Source: an uncultured Muribaculaceae bacterium (GTDB taxonomy: Bacteria; Bacteroidota; Bacteroidia; Bacteroidales; Muribaculaceae). Taken from it: DNA of 64,000 nucleotides. A program made the position numbers and the translations under genes. The notes below the pieces were generated by a model, which did not search any database, was not told the origin of the DNA, and saw only the letters and a list, made by a program, of their open reading frames with translations. Shown one piece after another: positions 48,274-56,735 of this stretch. The stretch covers positions 1 through 64,000 of the forward strand of contig CAJUPZ010000013.1 of assembly GCA_910588065.1 (NCBI GenBank), in the 5' to 3' direction. How positions within the stretch are numbered: the stretch's first letter is position 1; each line of letters begins with the position of its first letter.

Positions 48274-50202
48274 ATGAGAGGCGCAATAACACTCGCTTTG
48301 CTCTGCATGGCTGCGGGTGCCATGAATGCCGACGAACTCTCCGACCGGCAGCAGGACAGCATCGAAGCCCGCTGGAACACACTGCTCAACACAGTGGTTG
48401 TCACAGGCACCAGAACACCTAAATTACTTAAAGACTCTCCCATTCTCACACGTGTGCTCTCCTCATCAGACATCAGGCAGGCCGATGCCACAAATATCAG
48501 CGACCTGCTGCAGTCGGAGCTCCCGGGAATTGAATTCACCTACTCCATGAACCAGCAGGTAAACCTCAATATGCAGGGATTTGGCGGTAATTCGGTGCTC
48601 TTTCTCATTGATGGAGAGAGAGTTGCCGGAGAAACCCTTGACAACGTGGACTACAACCGGCTAAACCTATCCAATGTGGAGCGCATAGAGATTGTAAAAG
48701 GTGGAGCTTCCGCCCTTTACGGTTCCAATGCGGTGGGTGGTGTTGTGAACATCATCAGCAAGGAGCAGTCACGCCCCTGGAGCCTCAACATCAATGGCCG
48801 TTATGGTGCCCACAACTCGCAGCGCTACGGAGCTGTCGCCGGTTTCAAGGCAGGCATATTCAGCAGCTCGACAACCCTCCAGTACAACCACGAGAACTCT
48901 TACAATATGAAGAACAGCGGCGACTTTACCCGCTACTACGGGGGGTATAACTGGAATATAAAGGAGCGGTTCACCATCGCGCCGATTAAGCAGATGAAAA
49001 TCATCGGCAGGCTCGGCTACTATTTCCGCCAGCGCAACGCCCAGGAGAACACCCGCGACCGTTACCGCGGCTTTTCAGGAGGACTCCGTGGAATGTACAC
49101 TTTCAATAAGTACAATGATCTCGATGTGGCATACAACTTTGACCAGTACGACAAAAGCGACTATATTGTACCCACCTCAAAGGATGTTCGCAAGTACAGC
49201 AACGCCCAGAACAGTGTGCGTGCCATATACAACCACACTTTCGGCGGCAAACACATACTCACACTTGGCGGCGATGTGATGCGCGACTATCTGCAGAGCT
49301 ACCAGTTTGAAAACAACGGCCACAAATCTCAGCTCACCGCCGACGGCATGGCTCAGCTTGACATGAATTTCACCGACAACCTCAATATTATTGCCGGCGG
49401 CCGCTACGACTACTTCTCCGAAGCTGCCATGAAGCATTTCTCCTCGCGCCTGAGCGTGATGTACAAAATTGACAGTTGGCGGCTGCGCGGGTCATACTCC
49501 GGCGGCTTCCGCGCGCCAACCCTCAAGGAGATGTATATGGACTTCGACATGGCCGGTATATTCATGATTTACGGTAATCCGGACCTTAAGCCGGAGACCA
49601 GCAACAACTTCCAGCTGTCGGCGGAGTTCACCCACAGATTGCTCAACTTCAATATAGGCGGATTCTGCAACCTTGTTGACAACCGCATCACCACCGCTTG
49701 GAATCAGAGCCTCGGCGGCCAGTTCTACAGCAATATCGGCCGTGTGAACATCGCCGGTATAGATGCCAACGTGGCATGGAAACATTCCTGCGGCTTCGGA
49801 GCCAGACTGTCCTACATCTACACCCGCGAGCATGTGCGCAAAGGCCAGCCGTACACCTCCTCCACAAGGCCGCACACAGCAACCGCCCGCCTTGACTACG
49901 GACGCTCTTGGAAGAACTACCGGCTCAATGTTGCTCTCCACGGCAGGGTGCTGTCGGCTGTGACGGTGGATGAATACACCTCCCTGACCGACTACAGCGA
50001 TACAGAGAGGGTGCGCTATCCGGCCTACACAATGTGGCGTCTCAACATCACCCAGGGTATAATGAGCGGAATAGACCTCACTCTTGCGGTTGACAACCTG
50101 TTCAACTATGTGCCGAAATACTACTACAGCAACTCACCCGCCACTACCGGCACCACACTGTCGGTGGGATTGTCGGTGGATGTCGACAAACTATTCAAGT
50201 AA
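48274..50202 (+). CDS. hmuR: TonB-dependent heme receptor HmuR
   Basis: 642 aa. A signal peptide (residues 1-19) precedes a TonB-box-like TVVVTGTRTPKLLKDS, a plug domain (about 45-165, ending GSNAVGGVVNIIS) and a 22-strand barrel. The heme-receptor signature FRAP...NPDL is present as GGFRAPTLKEMYM and YGNPDLKPET. The C-terminal strand ends in VDVDKLFK. It imports heme delivered by HmuY, powered by TonB. No separate TonB gene is here; the motor-like genes hmuU and hmuV follow. Confidence 0.92.
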   Translation: MRGAITLALLCMAAGAMNADELSDRQQDSIEARWNTLLNTVVVTGTRTPKLLKDSPILTRVLSSSDIRQADATNISDLLQSELPGIEFTYSMNQQVNLNMQGFGGNSVLFLIDGERVAGETLDNVDYNRLNLSNVERIEIVKGGASALYGSNAVGGVVNIISKEQSRPWSLNINGRYGAHNSQRYGAVAGFKAGIFSSSTTLQYNHENSYNMKNSGDFTRYYGGYNWNIKERFTIAPIKQMKIIGRLGYYFRQRNAQENTRDRYRGFSGGLRGMYTFNKYNDLDVAYNFDQYDKSDYIVPTSKDVRKYSNAQNSVRAIYNHTFGGKHILTLGGDVMRDYLQSYQFENNGHKSQLTADGMAQLDMNFTDNLNIIAGGRYDYFSEAAMKHFSSRLSVMYKIDSWRLRGSYSGGFRAPTLKEMYMDFDMAGIFMIYGNPDLKPETSNNFQLSAEFTHRLLNFNIGGFCNLVDNRITTAWNQSLGGQFYSNIGRVNIAGIDANVAWKHSCGFGARLSYIYTREHVRKGQPYTSSTRPHTATARLDYGRSWKNYRLNVALHGRVLSAVTVDEYTSLTDYSDTERVRYPAYTMWRLNITQGIMSGIDLTLAVDNLFNYVPKYYYSNSPATTGTTLSVGLSVDVDKLFK

Positions 50203-50208
50203 AAGAGC

Positions 50209-53200
50209 ATGAAACAGAAGAAGATAGTAATCATAGCCATAGCCGCGGTGGCCGCACTTGCAATTCTGTACGCAGTGTGGCGCATCACCGCATCACCGAC
50301 AAAAATAGCTTTTGTAAACTATCAGGCTATAACCCTCGGGCAGATAGGCAAGGCAAACGGCAGCTCATTCGTGAAAGTGAGCGAGCTGCCTGTCGAGGAG
50401 ATAGAAAAGGCCGGGAAATATGATATGGTGTTTGTCAACGGCATGGGGCTCCGCATCACCGAGGAGCAGCGCAAGGCTTTATCCGACATAGCTTCGTCAG
50501 GCACCCCGGTGCTCACCACTGCCGCCACCAATCCTCAGAATCAGATTGTGTCGGTTGACTCTGTCGACGCTGTGTTCCTGCAGCAGTATCTTGCGGGTGG
50601 CCGTGCAAATTACCGCAATATGCTCAGCTATGTGCGCAGATATATCGACGGCAAGAAGCTCTTTGCCGATGAGCCGGGCGACCCTGTGGTGCCGGCGGCC
50701 TCTCTGATGTACTACCCCGACGGAAACGACGGCCTGAACTTCAATTCTGTTGCCGCCTACGAGGCCTTTCTGAAAAAGAGCGGAAAGTGGCGCGACAACG
50801 CACCACACATCATCCTGACCGGACAGATGGGGGTGGCCGACAGCCTTGTGGAAGCTCTTGAGCGCACGGGCAATATGGTGTATCCGGTCAATACCATTCA
50901 GCAGTTCATAGCCCGCGGCCATGCCGATTCGGTTGCAGCTACAACAATGATAAATATGGCTCATGGCCGCATGGGTGACAATGTTACGGCCTATCTTGAA
51001 GAAAACAACATTGTGCTGTTCTCGCCACTGAATGTCAACCGTATGCACGATGACTGGATGGCCGACAAAATGGGTATGAGCGGCGGCTTCCTGTCGCAGA
51101 GCGTCGTCACTCCGGAGATAGACGGAGCGGTGCGTCCGTTCACTCTTTTCGCCCACTTCGAGGGGAAGGACGGACTGCCATACGTGGATGTGATACCGGG
51201 CAGGCTGGATGAGTTTGTGCAGACAGTCAACAACTACAGCGCCCTGCGCAACAAGCCCGCAAAGGACAAGAAAATAGCAATATTCTATTTCAAGGGCCCG
51301 GGGCAGAACTCGCTTGTGGCCGAGGGGATGGAGGTGGCGCCGTCGCTGTTCAATATGCTGCGCCGGCTCAAAGCCGAAGGCTACACTGTTGAGAATCTTC
51401 CGGCAGATGCCGCAGCCCTTGAACAGCTGATAAACGAAAACGGCAGAAACTTCAACTCATACGCCGCCGGTGCGAAAGCAGACTTTGTGAGAACCCACAG
51501 CCCAGAGATAGTGGGCAGGGGTGATTATGACAGCTGGTGCGCCCAGGCAATGCCGGCAGAGATGAGGAGCGAGATTGATGCCGTTGACGGCGAATTTCCA
51601 GGCCACGGACTGAGTGACGACAACGGTAATGTGGCGATTGCCCGGCTGCAGTTCGGCAATATTGTCCTCATACCTCAGCCCTCAGCAGGCCTCGGTGACG
51701 ATGACTTCAAGATAGTGCATGGTACCGATGCCGCCCCTCCCCACAGCTATGTGGCGGCCTATCTCTGGGCCCGCTACGGCTTCGGTGCTGATGCACTGAT
51801 GCACTTCGGCGCCCACGGCTCGCTGGAATTCACTCCGCGCAAGCAGGTTGCGCTCAGCAGCCGTGACTGGAGCGACCGTCTTGTCGGCAGTGTGCCCCAC
51901 ATATACATCTACTCCACATCAAACGTCGGCGAGGCCATGATAGCCAAGCGGCGCACATACGCGGGAATCATCAACTACCTTACCCCGCCGTTCATGGAGA
52001 GCAATGTGAGGGGCATATACAAAAACCTTGCAGATGCGATAGCATCATACAACAAAGCTACCACTCCGGCCGACAGCGCAGCGGCGGCAAAGACAGTGAA
52101 GAAATTCACCGTAGAGCTCGGCATTCACCGCGACCTCAGGCTTGACAGCACAGCCTCGGCCGTCTACTCTCCCGATGAAATACTGCGCATCGAAACCTTT
52201 GCCGAGGAGCTCGCCAACGAAAAAATCACCGGTCCGCTATATGTACTTGGCACGCCCTATTCACCTGACCGCATACGCAGCACAGTGGAGGCCATGACGA
52301 TAGACCCCATCGCATACTCACTGCACAAACTGAACAGCGGCAAAGGCAGCATATCGGCTTACCGGGCCAAAGCGAAGGCACTTGCCGGCAGCAACGCTGC
52401 TGTGGATGATGGCGCGATATGCCGCATAGCCGGTATCAGTCAGGCCGACCTTGACAGTGCCCGTTCGATAGTCTCAGCGATGGAGGGTAGCAAAGATATG
52501 CTGTCGCGCATGATGGTTATGGGTGCGATGATGCCGGCCCGTAAGTCTGCTCCCCTTGCAAAGATATCCGAGCGGCAGGCACCTCGGAAGGGGCATGGTA
52601 TGCTGCCAGGAATGTCGCCTGACAAAGCCCTCGCCATGGCAAAGAAGATGGGAGCGAGCGAAGAAGCCATAAAGAAGATGGAGGCGGCGATCAAGCACAA
52701 GAGCGGCGGAGCGGCAATGGCTGCGCATGGCGGTATGGCCGGCATGACCGGCATGACCGGCAGCAGTAAGGAGCTTGGCAAAGAGGAGATTGAATTTGCT
52801 ATTGCCGTCAGCGAGGTAGAGCGGGCATTGTCAAATATCACCAACTACCGCAACGCCCTTGCCGGCAGTTCGGAGAATGAGCTGAACTCAGTGGTGAACG
52901 CCCTTGCCGGCGGCTTCATAGCCCCGACATCCGGCGGTGACCCGGTTCTCAACCCCGAAATACTGCCTACCGGACGAAATATGTATGCCGTCAACGCCGA
53001 GGAGACACCGTCGGCTGTGGCATGGGAGAAAGGCAAGACTCTGGCCGACAACACCATAGCAATGTATCGCAAGGCTCATGGCGACTCTCTGCCGCGCAAA
53101 GTGAGCTATACCCTCTGGAGCAGCGAATTTATTGAGACCGAGGGCGCTACCATAGCCCAGGTGCTTTATATGCTCGGAGTGGAGCCGGTGCGCGACCCGT

Positions 53201-54459
53201 TTGGCAGAGTCACCGACCTGCGTCTGATACCGGGCAGCGAGCTCGGGCGCAGCCGCATAGACGTAGTGGTGCAGACCTCCGGCCAGCTGCGCGACCTCGC
53301 CGCCTCGCGTCTTTTCCTTATAAGCCGGGCAGTGCGCATGGCCGCCGCTGCGCAGGATGATATCTACCCCAACTATGTAAGCGAGGGGGTTGTTGAATCG
53401 GAGCGTGTTCTTGTTGAGAACGGCATATCTCCCGCCGAGGCCCGCGAGCTGAGCAAGGCGAGAGTGTTTGGCGGCGTGAACGGCAACTACGGCAGCGGCA
53501 TCCAGGGTATGGTCGAGGCCGGTGACCGCTGGGAGAATGAGAGCGAGATAGCCGCGACATATCTCAACAACATGGGAGCCACCTACGGCTCCGAGGAGGA
53601 TTGGGAGATGATGCGCGAGCACGCCTTCGAGGCAGCCCTGAGCCGCACCGATGTTGTTGTGCAGCCGCGTCAGAGCAACACATGGGGAGCACTCAGCCTC
53701 GACCATGTGTATGAATTCATGGGCGGTATGAATCTCGCCGTGCGCAGCGTCACCGGCAAAGACCCCGATGCTTATCTGAGCGACTACCGCAACCGCAACA
53801 ATGTGAGGATGCAGGAGGTGAAGGAAGCTATTGGGGTGGAGAGCCGCACCACCATACTCAACCCCACATATATTAAGGAGAAGATGAAGGGTGGCGCGGG
53901 AGATGCCTCCCAGCTTGCCGATGTTGTGCGCAACACCTACGGATGGAATGTGATGAAGCCTGATGTGATTGACAACGAACTGTGGAATGACATCTATGAC
54001 ACATATATCTCCGACAAGCACAATCTGGGCACCAAGGAGTATTTCAAGAATGTCAATCCCGCCGCCATGCAGGAGATTACCGCCGTGATGCTTGAGACAG
54101 CACGAAAGGGAATGTGGCAGGCATCGGAGACGCAGCTCGCGGAGCTGGCAGAGCTCCACACCGATATGGTGGAGGAGTATGGTCCGGCGTGCTCCGGGTT
54201 TGTATGCGACAACTCCAAGTTGCGCGACTTCATATCCTCCAAGGTCAACCCGCAGGCCGCAGATAAGTATCGCGGCGCAGTGGCTCAGGTGAGAGCCGAG
54301 GCAATAGGCGGCGATGACGGCATGGTGATGAAGAGAGAGGAGATGACCTCCACCGATTCCGCCATCAACAAAGTGAGCGGTGTTGCAGTGGGTGTTGCAG
54401 TGGTGATAGCGCTTGCTGTCATAGCGCTGATTATCCGCCGCCGCAAAACTAACAGATAA
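50209..54459 (+). CDS. hmuS: CobN/BchH-like chelatase HmuS
   Basis: 1416 aa CobN-type large chelatase subunit, matching HmuS of the P. gingivalis and Bacteroides hmu operons. Membrane helices lie at both ends (IVIIAIAAVAALAILYAVW; VAVVIALAVIALII), so the body faces the periplasm. CobN blocks include HFGAHGSLEFTPRKQVALS and NYGSGIQGMVEAGDRWENE. Relatives insert metal into corrin rings, while HmuS in Bacteroides has been linked to removing iron from heme. Residues about 765-855 are Met/His-rich (SRMMVMGAMMPARK, AAMAAHGGMAGMTGMTG), an unusual insert. Start is 6 nt after hmuR. Confidence 0.9.
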   Translation: MKQKKIVIIAIAAVAALAILYAVWRITASPTKIAFVNYQAITLGQIGKANGSSFVKVSELPVEEIEKAGKYDMVFVNGMGLRITEEQRKALSDIASSGTPVLTTAATNPQNQIVSVDSVDAVFLQQYLAGGRANYRNMLSYVRRYIDGKKLFADEPGDPVVPAASLMYYPDGNDGLNFNSVAAYEAFLKKSGKWRDNAPHIILTGQMGVADSLVEALERTGNMVYPVNTIQQFIARGHADSVAATTMINMAHGRMGDNVTAYLEENNIVLFSPLNVNRMHDDWMADKMGMSGGFLSQSVVTPEIDGAVRPFTLFAHFEGKDGLPYVDVIPGRLDEFVQTVNNYSALRNKPAKDKKIAIFYFKGPGQNSLVAEGMEVAPSLFNMLRRLKAEGYTVENLPADAAALEQLINENGRNFNSYAAGAKADFVRTHSPEIVGRGDYDSWCAQAMPAEMRSEIDAVDGEFPGHGLSDDNGNVAIARLQFGNIVLIPQPSAGLGDDDFKIVHGTDAAPPHSYVAAYLWARYGFGADALMHFGAHGSLEFTPRKQVALSSRDWSDRLVGSVPHIYIYSTSNVGEAMIAKRRTYAGIINYLTPPFMESNVRGIYKNLADAIASYNKATTPADSAAAAKTVKKFTVELGIHRDLRLDSTASAVYSPDEILRIETFAEELANEKITGPLYVLGTPYSPDRIRSTVEAMTIDPIAYSLHKLNSGKGSISAYRAKAKALAGSNAAVDDGAICRIAGISQADLDSARSIVSAMEGSKDMLSRMMVMGAMMPARKSAPLAKISERQAPRKGHGMLPGMSPDKALAMAKKMGASEEAIKKMEAAIKHKSGGAAMAAHGGMAGMTGMTGSSKELGKEEIEFAIAVSEVERALSNITNYRNALAGSSENELNSVVNALAGGFIAPTSGGDPVLNPEILPTGRNMYAVNAEETPSAVAWEKGKTLADNTIAMYRKAHGDSLPRKVSYTLWSSEFIETEGATIAQVLYMLGVEPVRDPFGRVTDLRLIPGSELGRSRIDVVVQTSGQLRDLAASRLFLISRAVRMAAAAQDDIYPNYVSEGVVESERVLVENGISPAEARELSKARVFGGVNGNYGSGIQGMVEAGDRWENESEIAATYLNNMGATYGSEEDWEMMREHAFEAALSRTDVVVQPRQSNTWGALSLDHVYEFMGGMNLAVRSVTGKDPDAYLSDYRNRNNVRMQEVKEAIGVESRTTILNPTYIKEKMKGGAGDASQLADVVRNTYGWNVMKPDVIDNELWNDIYDTYISDKHNLGTKEYFKNVNPAAMQEITAVMLETARKGMWQASETQLAELAELHTDMVEEYGPACSGFVCDNSKLRDFISSKVNPQAADKYRGAVAQVRAEAIGGDDGMVMKREEMTSTDSAINKVSGVAVGVAVVIALAVIALIIRRRKTNR

Positions 54460-54469
54460 GCCGGCAATC

Positions 54470-55165
54470 ATGGAAACTGTGGTATTGGTAATAATGATGC
54501 TTGTGGCGGTGAGCTTTGTGTTGAAGCTCTCCTGCCACAGCATGGCCGGCATTATGGCACTGAGCTTAGTGGCAGCTCTTTTCACCGCCTTCGGGGTGGA
54601 TTTCGCTTCGCAGCAATCCAAAACACTGATAGCCGACTGGCTTGCAGACCCGGCTCTGATGCTCGACATCGCAGTGGTGCTCACCATCGATGTGTTTCTG
54701 CAGACAGTGTTCTGCATACTGTACGCGCAAAAGGCAACCGACCCGCTGAGCCGGCGGCAGGAGATTGCTCTCGGCATAACCGGTTGGGTGCCGGGTCTGC
54801 TGATATTTCCGGTGCTGTTGGCTCTGCTTGTGGAGCTGGTGTTCTCGCTGCCGGGAGTGGATTTCGGATTGATCGGATGGAGCACCGCCGCGTGTGTGGC
54901 CATTCTGTTTCCTGCTGCGGCATTGGGAATCAGATATATACTTCCGGAGGCAGAACTGCGCGCCGAGCTGATATTTCTCATCAACCTTCTCATAGCTGCG
55001 CTCGGGATAGTGGCAACCGTCAACGGGCGCACCGCCGCGGCAGGTACCAACGAGGTTGAGTTTGGCGCGTGTGTGTGCGTCATCGCCCTGCTTGCGGCCG
55101 GCTCATGCACAGGAATCATTCTATACAGATATATGAACAAAAGGAAAATTTCAAAATTGCTATGA
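54470..55165 (+). CDS. hmuT: HmuT-like six-helix membrane protein
   Basis: 231 aa with about six hydrophobic helices and short loops. It sits in the hmuT position of the hmuYRSTUV operon; I know no proven activity for it. The helix 3 region with VLTIDVFLQTVFCILY contains a membrane-embedded acidic residue. It begins 10 nt after hmuS and overlaps hmuU by 4 nt. A role as membrane partner of HmuS or of the HmuU/HmuV motor is inference. Confidence 0.7.
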   Translation: METVVLVIMMLVAVSFVLKLSCHSMAGIMALSLVAALFTAFGVDFASQQSKTLIADWLADPALMLDIAVVLTIDVFLQTVFCILYAQKATDPLSRRQEIALGITGWVPGLLIFPVLLALLVELVFSLPGVDFGLIGWSTAACVAILFPAAALGIRYILPEAELRAELIFLINLLIAALGIVATVNGRTAAAGTNEVEFGACVCVIALLAAGSCTGIILYRYMNKRKISKLL

Positions 55166-55749
55166 ATACTATTTCAAATATCCTCTATTGGATTTCCACC
55201 GGGCTGCTTGTGCCCGTGATTGTGTTGTTGATATTCTTTTTTGTAAGGGCTATTCTGCTCATAGGCTCCTTTTTCGGGCAATATATGCAGATGAGGAGAA
55301 GCACCGCAGTGATGTATAAAAGCATTGAAAACCTCACGCCGGACACCCTTGCCGATTTCGAGGCAACGCTGCCTGAGAAATGCGACTCGCTTGTTGAGGT
55401 ATATGCCCGCAAACTCATTGCAGCAGGCAATGATGAGGCTAAATCCAACCTGCTGCTGTCGGAATACGAGATTGCTGCCGAAAAAAATATCAGCACCTCC
55501 AAAACCCTCACCAAAATGGGACCTATCCTCGGCCTGATGGGCACGCTAATACCGATGGGTCCTGCTCTTGTGGGTCTGGCAACCGGCGACATAGCGTCGA
55601 TGGCCTACAATATGCAGGTAGCGTTTGCCACAACCGTTGTTGGTCTGGTTGTCAGCGCCATAGGCTTCGTAACCCAGCAGGCCAAAGAGCGATGGGCGAT
55701 GAAAAATCTGGCAATCCTTGAATTCATATCTCAAACCGCAGTGAAATGA
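55162..55749 (+). CDS. hmuU: MotA/TolQ/ExbB-family proton channel HmuU
   Basis: 195 aa from the ATG at 55162, overlapping hmuT (ATGA). Three membrane helices: residues about 8-33, and the paired helices of the TolQ signature (TKMGPILGLMGTLIPMGPAL, then NMQVAFATTVVGLVVSAIGF, where the channel threonine and glycine positions are conserved). ExbB-type proteins form the stator channel that energises TonB. It is followed by a DUF2149 protein that could be its ExbD-like partner. Confidence 0.88.
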   Translation: MNTISNILYWISTGLLVPVIVLLIFFFVRAILLIGSFFGQYMQMRRSTAVMYKSIENLTPDTLADFEATLPEKCDSLVEVYARKLIAAGNDEAKSNLLLSEYEIAAEKNISTSKTLTKMGPILGLMGTLIPMGPALVGLATGDIASMAYNMQVAFATTVVGLVVSAIGFVTQQAKERWAMKNLAILEFISQTAVK

Positions 55750-56078
55750 AACGCAGACGCAGCAGCATACTCAGACAGCGCGAGGAGACAGACCCCATGA
55801 GCGTTGTGAGCAACCTCTTTGATGTGGCGATGGTGTTTGCCGTCGCCTTGATGGTGGCGCTTGTGAGCCGCTATAACATGACAGAGATGTTTTCGCAGGA
55901 GGATTTCACGATGGTGAAAAATCCGGGCAAGGAAAATATGGAGATAATCACCAAGGAGGGTGAGAAAATCAACCGCTACACCCCATCGGAGGACAACAGT
56001 TCATCCGGCAACAAAGGTAAACGGGTTGGAACAGCCTACGAGCTTGAGAACGGCGACATCATCTATGTGCCGGAATAG
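55746..56078 (+). CDS. hmuV: DUF2149 protein HmuV, possible ExbD-like partner
   Basis: 110 aa. A basic N-terminus (KRRRSSILRQR) precedes one membrane helix, LFDVAMVFAVALMVALVSR, which starts with Asp26, then a periplasmic tail with NKGKRVGTAYELENGDIIYV. The layout (short cytoplasmic part, helix with a leading Asp, periplasmic domain) is that of ExbD, where the helix Asp carries protons. It overlaps hmuU by 4 nt and is the last gene of the operon. Its end overlaps a convergent gene by 16 nt. Confidence 0.8.
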   Translation: MKRRRSSILRQREETDPMSVVSNLFDVAMVFAVALMVALVSRYNMTEMFSQEDFTMVKNPGKENMEIITKEGEKINRYTPSEDNSSSGNKGKRVGTAYELENGDIIYVPE

Positions 56079-56659
56079 GCATCCCGACGGGAATCATAGC
56101 GGGCAATGTGGGCGCACCATGCTGCGCGGGTGATTGGTTGGCCATTGTGGATATTGCAGGCAGCGTCTGCAAAACGCTCGTCGAATTCGCGGCACAGCCG
56201 TGAGAATGAGGGCATTATGTCGCTGCGTTTTGTGCGCCAACTATCTGTAATCTGCAGGCACAGCTCGGCCGCAAGTGGCTTTTCAAAGTTGGCAAACTCC
56301 ACATATACAGGCTCTTCAAGGGCCATTTTCACCAACGGGTCAGCTTTGATGCGTTCGTCAAGGTTGGCCGGCGGAGTGTCAGGGAGATAGCCGGGGATGG
56401 AGGGGGCTTGGGAGTTTTGGGAATTTTGGGCTTTTTGGGCGGCGCGCTTCTCGGCCTTCTCTCTCCTCTTGGCTTCGCGGGCGTCATAGTCGGCCTTGAT
56501 TTTGGCGAAGACGTCAGCTGCCTGAGGGTCAGCGATTTCGATGATGTAGCCATTGACAATGTAGGCGAGTACGGCATCGAGAACGATGAGTTTGATTGCC
56601 TGAGGCAGCGCGAGGGTAGCGATGACCCATTCTGCGCGGAGTGTGATGTTTTTCTTCAT
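56063..56659 (-). CDS. Unknown protein with charged central coiled coil
   Basis: 198 aa from the ATG at 56659, the first start downstream of the -7 box (56681-56688). The N-terminal part (RAEWVIATLALPQAIKLIVLDAV) is helical. A very basic Ala/Lys/Arg/Glu helix (REAKRREKAEKRAAQKAQ) and a Pro-rich linker follow, then a helical C-terminus with two Trp. The N-terminus faintly recalls phage-type domains such as DUF6291, but I cannot assign it. It lies between the hmu operon, which it overlaps by 16 nt at the 3' end, and the repeat island. Confidence 0.55.
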   Translation of the reverse strand: MKKNITLRAEWVIATLALPQAIKLIVLDAVLAYIVNGYIIEIADPQAADVFAKIKADYDAREAKRREKAEKRAAQKAQNSQNSQAPSIPGYLPDTPPANLDERIKADPLVKMALEEPVYVEFANFEKPLAAELCLQITDSWRTKRSDIMPSFSRLCREFDERFADAACNIHNGQPITRAAWCAHIARYDSRRDAYSGT

Positions 56660-56680
56660 TGTAGTTTGGGTTTGATGCTG

Positions 56681-56688
56681 CAAAGGTA
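56681..56688 (-). promoter_or_regulatory. Promoter -7 box for the gene ending at 56063
   Basis: CAAAGGTA on the plus strand (TACCTTTG on the minus strand), 22 nt before the ATG at 56659. Confidence 0.5.
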
Positions 56689-56735
56689 ATATGCGGATTG
56701 GGCGGATTTATGCGAATTTGCACATTTGAGTTGGG

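Noticed and set aside
52888..55140. 750-codon frame antisense to hmuS
   Set aside because: It is the shadow of a GC-rich gene with strong homology and operon context on the other strand; the protein has low-complexity repetitive composition and no domain.
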